Under the pieces are notes generated by a model. That model did not search any database, had not been told where the DNA came from, and was given only the letters and a program-made list of their open reading frames with translations. From Cephalopachus bancanus (taxonomy: Eukaryota > Chordata > Mammalia > Primates > Tarsiidae), in NCBI GenBank assembly GCA_027257055.1, contig JAPVLO010000232.1, positions 992,001 through 1,056,000 on the forward strand: a stretch of DNA of 64,000 bases, in the 5' to 3' direction. Positions 53,690 through 64,000 of the stretch are shown piece after piece. Made by a program: the position numbers and the translations under genes. Each line of letters starts with the position of its first letter. Position 1 is the first letter of the stretch.

Positions 53690-55260
53690 AAGTGCCTCCC
53701 AATCATCCCTCCCATTCCAATCCTGTCGTTACATCGCCTACTACCATCCTTTGACCATTTAAAATAAAATCTTTATCGCTTGAATTTTTAGTTCTTTGTG
53801 TACTTTGGACACTCATCCTATGCCTGTGAAATATTTTTTTTCTTGGAGTGTAGTTTGATGTTTTCATTTTGTTCAGGCATTTAGATATAATACATTTAAA
53901 TTTTGATGTAATCACATCTTTCTTTTCCTCCTTTAATTTTTCATGAGATGACTTTCCTTACTCAATAGCAATAGACTTTTCCAGTATTTTTTAATAGCTT
54001 ACAAGTGCTTAGGTTTTTAAAAAATCATCTAGAGTGTACTTTTATGAGAGGTTTGATCTAGAAAGTAATGTTGTGTGTTGTTTTGTTTTCCTCATGAAGA
54101 GCCAACGAACTCCACAGCACTGATCAACTAGCCGATCTTTTTCCTACTTAGATGAAGTGCTACCTCTCTCCTCCACCAGATTCTATATTCATGGGTTTGT
54201 TTCTGAACTGTTTATTATACTATCTCTGTCTATTCCTGCATTCTACCACACTGCTTTAATTACTACAGTTTTGTCATATTTTTATATCTGGTAAAGCAAT
54301 TTTCCCTTCCTTTCCTTCTTGTTCTTCTGTAAGATTTCTTTGAAAAAGCTCTATGCAAAATAATTTGGGGGTTTTGACTAGGATTCCATTATCTGTATTA
54401 GTAGATTGATTTGAGGAGAGAAATGACATCTTTGTGGTATTTAATTTTACCAGCCACAGACACATTATTATATTATGTGACTACTTATATTTTCTTTTAT
54501 TTCATTCATTAAAAGTTTTATAGTCTTCATCATAAAGCTTCTTTATCTTTGTGGCTATCATATGTGAAATCACTTCATCTATTATATTTATTATCTGATT
54601 GATGATAACTGGCACACAAGATAGTTACTGATTTTCTTTTTTATTCAATTAATGTAATAAACTGATAGATCTCTATTATTGAATTGGTCTTGTATTCCTG
54701 AAATACACTTCATATGATTATAATGCATTATTCTCTTAACTCACTGCTGAATTTTACCTAGGACTTTTGCACCTATCTTTATAGATATAATTGGTGTGTG
54801 TGAATATATATATATATATTTTTTTTCTTTATCTTTTACTTGTCTTGTTTTGGTATCAAGGTTAACTTGGCTACATAAAATAAATTGGTTAATTTTTTTT
54901 TACCTTTTTCTATGTTTTGAAACAATTTACAAGAGACAGTAATTATCTGTTTCTTGAAGGTTTAGAGAACTTACCCATACAACTGCCTAGACCTAGTGCT
55001 TTTGGGGGAATAGATCTTTGCCTACAATTTCAATTTCATATTTTCTGTATCTTCTTAAACCATCTTGAAATTTTTTATTTTCCCTCATAAAATTATCCAG
55101 ACAGTTTCAACTCTGACATTAATTTGTTTATATTATTTTCTTATAAGGTAAAAAAATCTGTTCATGTTCTATTATTTTGTATCCTTTTTTATTTCTGATA
55201 ACTTTTTTGTGCCTTCTCTTTTTTAAAAATTTATATGTGCCAAAGAAATGTCTTTCAGTA
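53690..55260 (-). mobile_element. old antisense L1, ORF2 region
   Basis: AT-rich antisense ORF2 landmarks in order: TTTGTGTACTTTGGACACTC, ATTCCTGAAATACACTTCAT, TAGATATAATTGGTGTGTG and TTTTGGTATCAAGGTTAACT. It is decayed, with no long open frame. The edges are approximate. Confidence 0.75.
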
Positions 55261-55849
55261 GCCTTTTTTGAAGAGTTTGGTTCAACTCTATTCATCTTTC
55301 TCCTGCTTAATCAAGTTCTGCTGGTCCTCGGAAGTACTTTTCATCTTTTTTTCATTGCCATTCCTCTAAGATCATCTCCAGATTTCTTTTTGCTAACCAC
55401 TCCCTGTCCCTCTGCCCCTGTAAATCTCACACCTACATGCAGCGTTTCTCTATTTATGGGGTGTGCTCTTTTGGGGACCACACACAGCACTCTCCAAGGT
55501 GGGCATCTCCCCCTCAAGAGCCAGTCTGGGCTTGATTGGAGGCAATGTCTTCCCAGTTGGAATGCAGCATTTGTGGCGACATCTTTGCCTACTTTCATTG
55601 GGTTTGTGTGTTTTCCCTTTTTTCCTGGAGTTAAAAGATTGGTTAATTCACTTTTGATCTTTCCTTTTTTGGATAAAAAATGTAAGGCTATAAATGACAT
55701 TTCTGCCTCTAGTGCTGTTTGCTATGCAGTGCTTTTTTTTCTCATTTACTTCTAAATTTTTGCAATTTCCCCTTTTATCTGAGTTATGTCGAGGTTTGCT
55801 TTTACATGTTCATTTTTACTGATTTTTTTTTATTTGGTTGGTTTAATTT

Positions 55850-56021
55850 TTGTTTTGTTTGTTTGTTTGTTTTTGAGACAAAGTCTCACTCTGTTATCCA
55901 GGCTGAAGTGCAGTGGTGTGATCATAGCTCACTGCAGCCTCGAACTCCTGGTCTCAAAATATCCTCCTACTTCAGCCTCCCAAAGGGCTGGGATTACAGG
56001 TGTGACCCACTGCACCTGGCC
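55850..56021 (-). mobile_element. Alu left monomer (FLAM-like), antisense
   Basis: A (GTTT)n head, GAGACAAAGTCTCACTCTG to GACCCACTGCACCTGGCC. Confidence 0.87.
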
Positions 56022-56226
56022 ATTTGTTGTGTGTTTTTATATGATCATTTGTCTGAAGTTTGTGGAGACTGTCTTTCTGTTTTGACATATGGCCAGTAGG
56101 AAAGCTTGCAATCTTTCAAAACCTAAGTTTGGTGTTTACAAGTAGGCTTTTCAATTTAAGAAATTATCTGTTGTTACTGGCTTACTAAGGTGTTTTAAAA
56201 TTAAATCACAAATTGGTGTTGCATTT

Positions 56227-56519
56227 TTTTTTTCTTTTTCGAGTTGGAGTCTCACTCTGTCACCCAGGCTAGAGTACAGTGGAACACTCATGGCCACCCC
56301 AGCATCAACCTGCTGGACTCCAGCGATCCTTCCACCTCAGCCTTCCAGGTAGCTGGAACTACAGACGCATGCTACCATGCTCAGCTAATTTTTTGATTTC
56401 TTGTAGAGATGAGTTCTCACCAAGTTGCTCAGACTGGTCTTGAACCTGTGAGCTCAGGCAATCCACTTGCCTCAGCCTCTCAAAGTGCTGGGATTACAGG
56501 CTGAGCCACTGAACCCAGC
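56227..56519 (-). mobile_element. Alu, derived type, antisense
   Basis: GAGTTGGAGTCTCACTCTG, CCAAGTTGCTCAG, CTGAGCCACTGAACCCAGCC. The target duplication around TTGGTGTT(G/A)(C/A) brackets it loosely. Confidence 0.92.
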
Positions 56520-57562
56520 CGGTGTTAAGTTTTAACAGACACTTATTTTGGAAACTGTTGAGATGATCTTTCCTTTTTTTCATCCTAATTTCTATTAATT
56601 TGATCAGCTACTTTAATATTTTTCATGTCCCCCACCTTCCTACACTTCCCTTGGAAACCTAATTTTGTACATTGTCTAAGCCGTATCTGGATTCCCACTG
56701 ACAATGGGCATGTCCCTGAAACTAAACTAAAAGCTCTTGGAAATGCCATCTGCATGTTTTTGTAGCCATCCACTAGACCTAGCTCAGTGGCAGGGCTGAT
56801 TCTCCATCATTTTCTTCGCACATTCAAGTAGAGACCTCTCCATATTTTCTTGGCCTTGAGATCTCTGGTGGGGATGGACATTCGTGTCTTCCCTCTGAAA
56901 GCTTACTTCCGTTCTCCTGCTGGACCTCCTAGGGGTCCAATCCTCTCCTCTAACCTAGTGATGATGAAAGCATCATCCTCTCTTCTCACCTTTAAGATTA
57001 GCTAGTTTCTGATCTTCCTTATTTTTTCTTTAGCATCAATACCGTACTCTAAAAAGACACCTTTCTTCTAAAACAATCTTTCTCTTCCTCCAGCTTAACT
57101 CACCCATTGTCCTTCATTCATTTTCACCCTTGTGCTGCTTCTACTTTGACTTCAAGATGTAGATATATGTTTGAAACAAATGTGGCTCCTATTAGACTTC
57201 CTGAATAGACCTGACTCCTAGGAGCGATGAACCCAGGCATAGCTCTTTTCATGCCCTTCCTGTCTTTGTCTTTATAATAGCACTGCTGTTTCTTCCTTAA
57301 ACCCCTGTATAATGAACACAGCCATTCCTTTTTATATATTTATGATAAGGTGCACAAATCTTCTGTGGGTGAATACATAGGAAATTTCAGCCAAGTCCCT
57401 ATAATTCCACCATCAGGGCTTATGTAGTCAACACATCTGGCACCAACTTGGGACATAAACAGAAGGTGACCCCGGATACCCTGCATGAATTAAAAAACTT
57501 AGACCCTTCCATTGGTCTCTCTCTGGCCTTACTGAAGGCTGCAATTCAAATCAAGTTAAGGA
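56520..57562. other. unannotated stretch
   Basis: Alu-free and without recognisable coding potential. Confidence 0.4.
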
Positions 57563-57881
<319 letters not shown>

Positions 57882-58109
57882 CTAATGGTATCTGATAATT
57901 CCCAGCATAATTTAAGGGCTAGAATCTCCTAACCTGTGTTCTTAAATATACATGGAACTTACACTATTGCACCTCAAAGTCTTCACTTGCAATTCTGGCT
58001 GAAAATTAAAGCAGTGCAGATGGACCCAATAGTGTCTTCCCTTTCTGTAGCAAGCCTATCTCAGCCATGTCTCTATGAGTCAAGGTCAGTCAGTTGCCTG
58101 TACAGCTCA

Positions 58110-58411
58110 CTTTTTTTCCTTTTCTTTTTTTGAGTTGGAGTCTCACTCCATAGCCCAGGCTGGAGTGCAGTGGCATGTTCACAGTTACCCCAGTGTCAAA
58201 CTGCTGGGCTGCAGTGATCCTTCTGCCTCAGCCTTCCAAGTAGCTGGAACTATAGGTGTATGCTACCACACCAAGATAATTTTTTATTTATTTTAGAGAT
58301 AAGGTCCTACCAAATTGCCTGGGCAGGTCTTGAACCCACAAACTCAGGCAATCCACTCGCCTTGGCCTCCCAAGGTGCTGGGATTACAGGCTGAACCACT
58401 GAGCCCAGTCT
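58110..58411 (-). mobile_element. Alu, derived type, antisense
   Basis: GAGTTGGAGTCTCACTCC to CTGAACCACTGAGCCCAGTC. The target duplication AGCTCACTTTT flanks it. Confidence 0.92.
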
Positions 58412-58717
58412 GCATAGCTCACTTTTGCAAAGGTGTTTCTACAAAATTAGTGGTTTGTGTGAGGACACTAGCCACCATAAGCTGATAGACTTGAAAAGGC
58501 CAAAGATCCGAAAGGCACACGATCACTAACACACTCAAGTCTGCCCTGGCATTCCAGATACTCCATCCCCACATATCTGATTTTAGTTCCCTAATTCCAG
58601 TTGAAGTGCCCATTCCTCAAGATTTAACAGCCAAGGCATATTTGAATGTGGTGGGGTTTAAGGGAGAAAATTAATTCCATCTATTTTCCCTCTAAATTCT
58701 CAACCAAATGAGTAGTA

Positions 58718-59274
58718 TGGGGGGGACCCAAAAAACCCCAGAATTTATTTATAAAAAATTGTGTATTCTTACATGTTTAAACTTCAGTCCCCTTCAAAGT
58801 ACTCTGTTTGATGCAATACACCTATTAAGACTTTTTTCTACTGCTCAAAACAGTTTTTGAATTCATTGGTTGTGATGCTTTTGAGTACTTCTGCCGCTTT
58901 TTGTTTCACCTCTTCTACAGCAGCAGAACATTTCCCTTTGAGGACTTTTTTCATCCGGGGAAACAATGGAAAAGTCACTCAGGGCAAGATGGGGTGAATA
59001 GGAAGGATGGGACATCGGGACCATTGCCATTTTTGGTCAAAAACTGCACAGTGTGGACAGATTGTTCATGTAAGTCACCCATCATGAAATGGGCAGACAC
59101 ACTGAAAGAATCTCCAGAAAAATTCACTGAAGCTGAACACAGCCTCTCATAACAGTGATAGCTGGTACACAGATGCTGATGGTTTCCTAGAAACACTCAC
59201 CTAGTGGGAGAAGCCTGGACTATAAGTGGCCTGCCCTCCAAAAAATAATTCCGGTATTTTTGGGGTCCCCCTCA
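58718..59274 (-). mobile_element. mariner-family relic, copy C, uninterrupted
   Basis: 557 bp flanked by TA, with inverted ends TGGGGGGACCCAAAAAACCCC and GGGGTCCCCCTCA. The minus-strand translation, with stops and frame changes, passes through residues resembling the mariner C terminus: a Pro-rich run with SPDLAP/CDFFLFP-like remnants, MKKVLKG-like, and a final EYFEGD. Upstream transposase sequence is absent, so this is an internally deleted, non-autonomous family. Confidence 0.82.
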
Positions 59275-59315
59275 TAGATACAGGAATCAGACTAATGAGA
59301 GTCAAAATATTAGTA

Positions 59316-59536
59316 CAGTCATCCCTCAGTATTCACTGGGGACTGGTTCCAGGATCCCCACACATGCCAAAATCTCATGTACTCTATTTGTATACAACTT
59401 TTTGTTATATGCACAGAGAACAGAGCATCCACAGGGTTTGCATGTGCAGATACGCTATTTTCAATCTGCATTTGGTTGAAAAACCGTGTGTAAGTGGGCC
59501 TGTGCAGTTCAAACCCATGTTGCACAAGGTCAGCTG
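59316..59536 (+). mobile_element. Tigger-type MITE (MER2-like)
   Basis: CAGTCATCCCTCAGTATTCA at the left and AAGGTCAGCTG at the right form degraded inverted ends, flanked by TA on both sides (59,314-59,315; 59,537-59,538). The interior GGGGACTGGTTCCAGGATCC is diagnostic of this TcMar-Tigger family. It lies only 40 bp from the mariner relic. Confidence 0.85.
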
Positions 59537-59538
59537 TA

Positions 59539-62500
59539 CTTCGCTGATGAAGCCGTATCATGATTCAAATGGGCTTTCTAATACACTGCCTCCACCACCC
59601 CTCCTAATTCCTGGTCTTGGGATGACCCACCCAGTGGAAAATACCCAATGGAAACACTTACCTGGACAGGAGCATGGCTGCCCCAAACGCAGGAACAGAG
59701 AAAGCTGTTCTTCTGGAAGGCATACCTGGGCCTCTGCAGGTGTGCTCACCACATGAAAGCAGATTTTGAAGTGAAATGCATACACACTGCAGGCGGGAGG
59801 TTGTCAAAGGGATCAGAGAGCTTAGGTTGTGTATGTGCAGTGAGCCTCTTCCCTACACCTCCATCAGAAAACACACTCTTTATTTCCTTTGGGGAGAAGC
59901 GATGACGAGGTAGAGACGGGGCCAAAAGTAATATTCCACTATGGTTTCCTGCTTGAAGAAGAGCAGGGGAATAGGGGAAGCGGCCAGATTCTTGTCTACC
60001 TGGGTGGGGGCAAAGCCTGAATCCTTCATGCCCTCCCAGCGGAAGTGGTTATCCAAATCCCTCTCACCCCAGATCTGACTTAGAACTCGTTCACAGCTTC
60101 CAACCCAGATTTCGGGAAGAGTTCTATTAGTAGATTATGTGACTAGGTCTTTCTTACATCAGCAGTTAGGATGACAGGGGTAAGGCAAGGGCCCAGGGGT
60201 TCAGACCGACTACAATCAGCCCCTAGATAAACTCACTCACTAAGCTCCATCTGGTTAACACCAAGAAGCAAAAGAAACACCAATAACACTAGGAAGCCCC
60301 TTCCATGGCACTTCACTAACAAGCATGCTTCAGCAACTGGCTACGAGAGTGAAAAGGGGTGACAACAGTATCTAAGTGAAGAAAGACTGGAAATCTTTCA
60401 TCTGGCTACACTGGTATCCTGGGTACCTCCCTCCCCACCACCTCAAGACCTGTCAGTTCTGTCACTGAAAGATAGACCACATTTAGGTTGCCAGAGGCCA
60501 CCCCCAGACACAGGTCCTCAAGGTAGAAGAATTCAAATCAGAACACCATTCGGGAGCTTGAGAATCAAGAGTTATTGATCAATGGGTGGTTGGAAAAGCC
60601 ATGCTTTCTCGAGCCCAATTTCCGAATGGTCAGCGGCAGTTCCCTTCCTGTCAGTTTCTTTGGTCTACTTACCCACTGCAGACCATCTACTGAAAAGGAC
60701 AAAGGGGGAAACTGTAGTCTTCAATGGGGTCCACAATACCCAACTTATCTATCCCCAGTTGAGGAAACAGAGCAATGACAGGGCCCTTTTCACCACCAAA
60801 AATCACCTCCACAATCCAGGGCCTCCTCCTCCCACATGGAAACCAACACCCTCACTTTCCCTGCTTAGACTTCAGCAGGAAACACTGAACCTCTCCAGGG
60901 CCACAGGCCACACTCTGTGGGCCCTTTCTGAGGGCCTCTGCCTCACTTAGTGTAGAAGCACTTGAGTGGAGTCCCAACACCATGTTTATATCACTCTCTT
61001 GAGAATGATATATGCCCAGGACCAGAAGAAGAAGAGAACTGACACTGCAAATTAATCTAGCAGGTCCAAAGACCAAGTCTCCACCAAAATGCCAGAGAAT
61101 CATTCCCACTTTAAGTCCCCATGGTGTGGAGGGAGGGAATGGAGTCAACCTGTTAGGAAAAGGGCTTGGGGGTCAAACACATTTGGGAAAAGGCTCAGCT
61201 GACATGTGAAGGTACAAAGAAGTGATATGGAATATGGACAGAGGGGATCCCAGTGGCAAGAAGACAAAGCATCTTTTGACCAAGGGCCCAGAGAGGAGGA
61301 AGAGGCAAAGTAACCAAGTTAGAGGGGTAGCATCACTCAGAAGGCCAGACACATAAGCTCTTGCCAGCAACTCAGCATATGACTTTGAGCTCATCTGGTC
61401 TTCAGCATCTTCATCTGCAAAACTGGGGAAAGCAGCTTGTTTAACCAGATGCCTTTTGTGGTCCTATGAAGTAATGGCACCCTTCACAAGGTGTGATTGA
61501 CAGACGACTGCAGAACATTCAGAGGGGGCCTCCCAGGGGCAGGAAGTGCCTTTCAGACACATTTCTAACAGAAGGGTTGCATGTATACGCATTCACACAC
61601 ACACAAACAGAGTGGTTGATGATTTCACCCACAGCAGCAGAGACACAAATAAAAAAAATACTGCTGCTGTCAGAGTCCTTCATAGAGGGTGAGGGCCCTG
61701 AGGATGTGGCTTGGAAGGACTCCATGGTCAGAGGAGCAGGGTCCTCCTATTTGATAACGGCTATCACTTTTTGGCTCCTTCCCCAAATCCAAGGTAGCCA
61801 GCTCTTTGGAAAAAACCAGTTTCTTACCTTCCCCTCTCCCATCTACCAACTCACTTGTTTCAGAAACAAAAATGTGCTGACCCCCAGGGACTCCTATTTA
61901 GCCACTAAGCAACGAATAGAATCGACCACTCCAGAGACGATGTGGGGCAGCGCAGCTGGGACCCCGTGACCCTACTCCCTCAAATGCTACCAATGGTTCC
62001 GAAAGGTCTTGTCGTGGTCCTGCCCACCTCCAGATCAGTGGGGTTTTCTCTCTGGGTGAAGGGAGGACTAGTCTGGGCCACCCTTTTCTTACTGGTGCTT
62101 TGATGGATGCTTTCAAGTCGCTTAACTCATCTCACCAAGAGAGCGAGTCAGGAAGTTACCATCCCCAAAGAGGAACCCTAAGGGCCGCGACGCAAGTGCA
62201 GGGCTCCCACCCACTCAACAGGACCTGCAGACAGACTCACGCCCCAGACATCAAGAAGCATCACCCAGCCATACATCCACGCTTCCGTGGCCTCTTCTAG
62301 CAAAAGCAGCTGGGGAAATTAGGGGCGAGGGGGACATCAGCCTCCCATCAACCCGAAATCCCTGTTTGAAAGATACTAAACATAAATTAGTAAACATTGC
62401 TGTTTACAGAAATAGAAATCATTTCTGTTTCCAAAGGCCTCTCACAACCCCAGTCCTGAGCATTTCCAAGACTGCCACCCCTGACACCCTCGCCGAGGTC

Positions 62501-62890
62501 CGCCCTGGTGGGTGGCTGAGCACCAGAGTCCTCTGAGACTGGAAGCGCCTCAGGCAGCTGAGAATTCCAGCTTTACATCCCCGGGTCCAGGGAGGGGAGA
62601 ATCTTCAGCACCCTGGAGAGGGCCAGAGTTCGTCCCTTCTCACCAGTTCCTGGGGGCTGCCTCAAGGCAAACCCCCTTTTTAGGATGACACACGTGTGGC
62701 AAGAATTCCCGCTATTCTCTGGCCCCCAGTCCCTCCTCAGAGTCCAACGTGTCTGCCTGGACCCAACCTCAGGGCAGAGGACCAGTCTGTGCCCGCGTCT
62801 AAAGACTCGGAAGGAGGGAGGGGCAGAGAAAGGCAGACGCAACGGCCTAGGGGCGTCGTCCTCGAAGGGACGACGCACAGCAGGGCCGTC
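59539..62890. other. Alu-free flank downstream of KLF14
   Basis: 3.3 kb with no recognisable interspersed repeat. The part next to 62,890 is presumably KLF14 3' UTR. I found no AATAAA on the minus strand close to the stop codon, so the transcript end is not placed. Confidence 0.5.
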
Positions 62891-63790
62891 CTACAGGCAG
62901 GTGGCGAGGCTGGGCTCCTGCCCGGGGCCAGAGCCCTCCATCAGGCTGGCGGGCGGCGGGTCCACGCGAGGCGTGCGGCGACGCCCCCGGTACTCGATCA
63001 TGTCGGGGTGGTAGGTCGGGTGGCGGCGGGCGTGCTTGGTCAGGTGGTCGCTCCGGGAGAACTGCTTGGGGCAGAGGGGGCAGGAGAAGCGCTTCTCGCC
63101 CGTGTGCGTCCGGTAGTGGCGGGCCAGCTCGTCGGAGCGCGTGAACTTCTTGTCGCAGTCGAGCCAGTCGCAGGAGAAAGGGCGCTCCCCCGTGTGGGTC
63201 CGCTGGTGCGACTTGAGGTGCGACGACTTGTAATAGGCTTTGCTGCAACCTGGGAAGGGGCACTGGTGGCGCTTGGCGGCGGGGGTCACGGGCCTCCGTC
63301 GGGGCACCTGGCCCGCGGCGGGGGCGGGACCGGCCCCTGGGGCCCCGCCGGTGACCCCGCCCACAGTGCCGGGCGCGCTCGGGGCGGCGGGCGCGCCGGG
63401 GCAGCGCGCGGGCCCGGGGCCGGGGCCGGGGCCGGGGCCCGGGCCGGGGGCCAGCGCGGGGCGCGGGGCGGGGGCGGCGGCGCCGGCCGCGGCGTGCGGA
63501 GCTTCCCCCGAGGCCCCAGCGGAGCCCTCGTCCGCGCCGCCGTGCAAGCCGGCCAGGACGCTGGCCGCCAGCAGGTGGGGCGCGGCGCTGCCCGCGCCGG
63601 AGCCGGAGGCGGGTGCCCCCGGGGGCGAGGGGGCCGCGGCGGGCCCCGGCGGCGCCGCACCCACCTCCGAGCCTGCGGCGGCGGCCGCGCCCTCGGGGTC
63701 CGGCGCGCAGCGGTGGAGCCCAGCGCCCGCGGCCATGGACACCAGGCACTCGGCGGCGAAGTAGTCCGGGCCCGCCACGGCGGCCGACAT
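62891..63790 (-). CDS. KLF14: Kruppel-like factor 14, intact single-exon gene
   Basis: A 299-residue open frame with no intron. It starts [19 protein letters not shown], the conserved N terminus of the KLF9/13/14/16 group; residues about 11-20 ([10 protein letters not shown]) correspond to the SIN3-interacting repressor motif. Residues 21-170 are Ala/Gly/Pro-rich and include a (Pro-Gly) run at about 115-127. Three C2H2 fingers follow: C177/C182/H195/H199, C207/C212/H225/H229 and C237/C240/H253/H257, joined by TGERPF and TGEKRF linkers. The DNA-reading residues (KSSHLKS, RSDELAR, RSDHLTK) are those of GC/CACCC-box binders. The tail ([15 protein letters not shown] ... ATCL) is KLF14-specific and separates it from KLF16 and KLF13. 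Human KLF14 is about 323 residues; the difference lies in the low-complexity region and before the C terminus. The start codon has G at -3. In human and mouse KLF14 is a maternally expressed, imprinted nuclear transcription factor that influences metabolic gene networks. Imprinting cannot be read from this sequence. Confidence 0.97.
   Translation of the reverse strand: MSAAVAGPDYFAAECLVSMAAGAGLHRCAPDPEGAAAAAGSEVGAAPPGPAAAPSPPGAPASGSGAGSAAPHLLAASVLAGLHGGADEGSAGASGEAPHAAAGAAAPAPRPALAPGPGPGPGPGPGPARCPGAPAAPSAPGTVGGVTGGAPGAGPAPAAGQVPRRRPVTPAAKRHQCPFPGCSKAYYKSSHLKSHQRTHTGERPFSCDWLDCDKKFTRSDELARHYRTHTGEKRFSCPLCPKQFSRSDHLTKHARRHPTYHPDMIEYRGRRRTPRVDPPPASLMEGSGPGQEPSLATCL
63411..63452. repeat. GGGGCC hexanucleotide tract inside KLF14
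   Basis: On the plus strand 63,416-63,439 are four perfect GGGGCC units, flanked by imperfect ones. On the coding strand they read GGCCCC and encode the alternating Pro-Gly stretch around residues 115-127. Runs of four G make the plus strand a possible G-quadruplex former, and the tract is a likely site of length variation. Confidence 0.85.
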
Positions 63791-64000
63791 GCCGGCGCAG
63801 TCCCCGCGAGCGTCCGGCCCGCAGCCCCGGCGCGGCCAGCAGCAGGCCGGGCGCGCCGCCCCCGCCGCGCGCCCCGCCCGCCGCGCCCGCCGCGCCCCCC
63901 GCGCCGCGCCCGCCCCGGCCGGGACACCCCGCGCGCCGGGAGGCGCCTCCTCCGCGCCCGCCGCGGCGCGCCAGGTAACGTGGGCCGCGCGGGCTCCGGG

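Larger units (their letters stand above)
62850..64000. promoter_or_regulatory. CpG island over KLF14 coding region and promoter
   Basis: Base composition changes abruptly to GC-rich DNA with very frequent CpG from about 62,850 to the window end, covering the whole KLF14 frame and the 210 bases upstream of its ATG. The upstream part is nearly all G and C. I see no TATA box within it. The transcription start is not determinable here and the island runs past the window edge. Confidence 0.85.

Noticed and set aside
55177..55755. 192-codon hydrophobic frame
   Set aside because: Phe/Leu-rich reading of T-rich DNA at the edge of an antisense L1; no start context, domain or splice evidence.
62847..63749. 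300-codon minus-strand frame overlapping KLF14
   Set aside because: Out-of-frame shadow in GC-rich DNA; Arg/Pro/Gly-rich with no domain, while the KLF14 frame carries the conserved N terminus and three fingers.
63240..63978. Plus-strand frames of 121-174 codons opposite KLF14
   Set aside because: Antisense shadows produced by the lack of AT-rich stop codons in the CpG island.

Overview
This is mammalian, and more precisely primate, genomic DNA. About 45 full-length, monomeric or truncated Alu-type SINEs (7SL-derived dimers with A-rich tails) are spread over the window, along with L1, L2, hAT-Charlie, Tigger and mariner relics. No copy looks like AluS or AluY, so an anthropoid is unlikely. 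No copy shows the lemur/galago AluL 3' half, so a strepsirrhine is unlikely. Many copies belong to a distinct AluJ-derived type marked by GGCTCAGCCTGTAATCC, CAACTTGGCGAGACC, CTACAATAAATCAAAA, CTACTTGGAAGGCTGAGG and ACTCCAACTCAAAA. By elimination I infer a tarsier; this is an inference and not proven.

Two protein-coding genes are supported, both on the minus strand. At the right edge (62,891-63,790) lies the intact intronless gene KLF14, a three-C2H2-finger Kruppel-like factor in a CpG island. At the left edge are the first three coding exons of TSGA13 (5,387-5,409, 2,766-2,844 and 280-351); the rest of that gene continues beyond position 1. The pair and their order match human 7q32.2, the segment beside the imprinted MEST/COPG2 domain. 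The roughly 57 kb between them is intergenic.

Layout: 1-5.4 kb, TSGA13 exons and introns with Alus. 5.4-12 kb, upstream flank with a hAT-Charlie MITE, an (AC)n tract, a pure-purine tract and an L1 fragment. 12-19 kb, Alu-rich, with L2 pieces, a second Charlie MITE and an unexplained 97-bp duplication. 19.5-24.3 kb, old antisense L1. 24.3-25.2 kb, a mariner relic holding an Alu. 26.1-27.7 kb, L2. 28.8-36.0 kb, a second mariner relic split by a full-length 6.65-kb L1. 36-40.8 kb, Alus and mostly unique DNA. 40.8-41.85 kb, an ERVL-type LTR split by an antisense L1 tail. 43.7-46.5 kb, an Alu-poor block ending in a hAT transposase relic. 46.5-50 kb, a long L2 copy. 53.7-55.3 kb, antisense L1. 58.7-59.55 kb, a third mariner relic and a Tigger MITE. 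59.55-62.9 kb, an Alu-free flank downstream of KLF14.

I saw no tRNA, rRNA, CRISPR array or other previously undescribed system. The most useful results are the TSGA13 exons, which are too short to be found as ORFs, the nested insertion histories, the lineage-specific Alu type, and a few duplications that known families do not explain.
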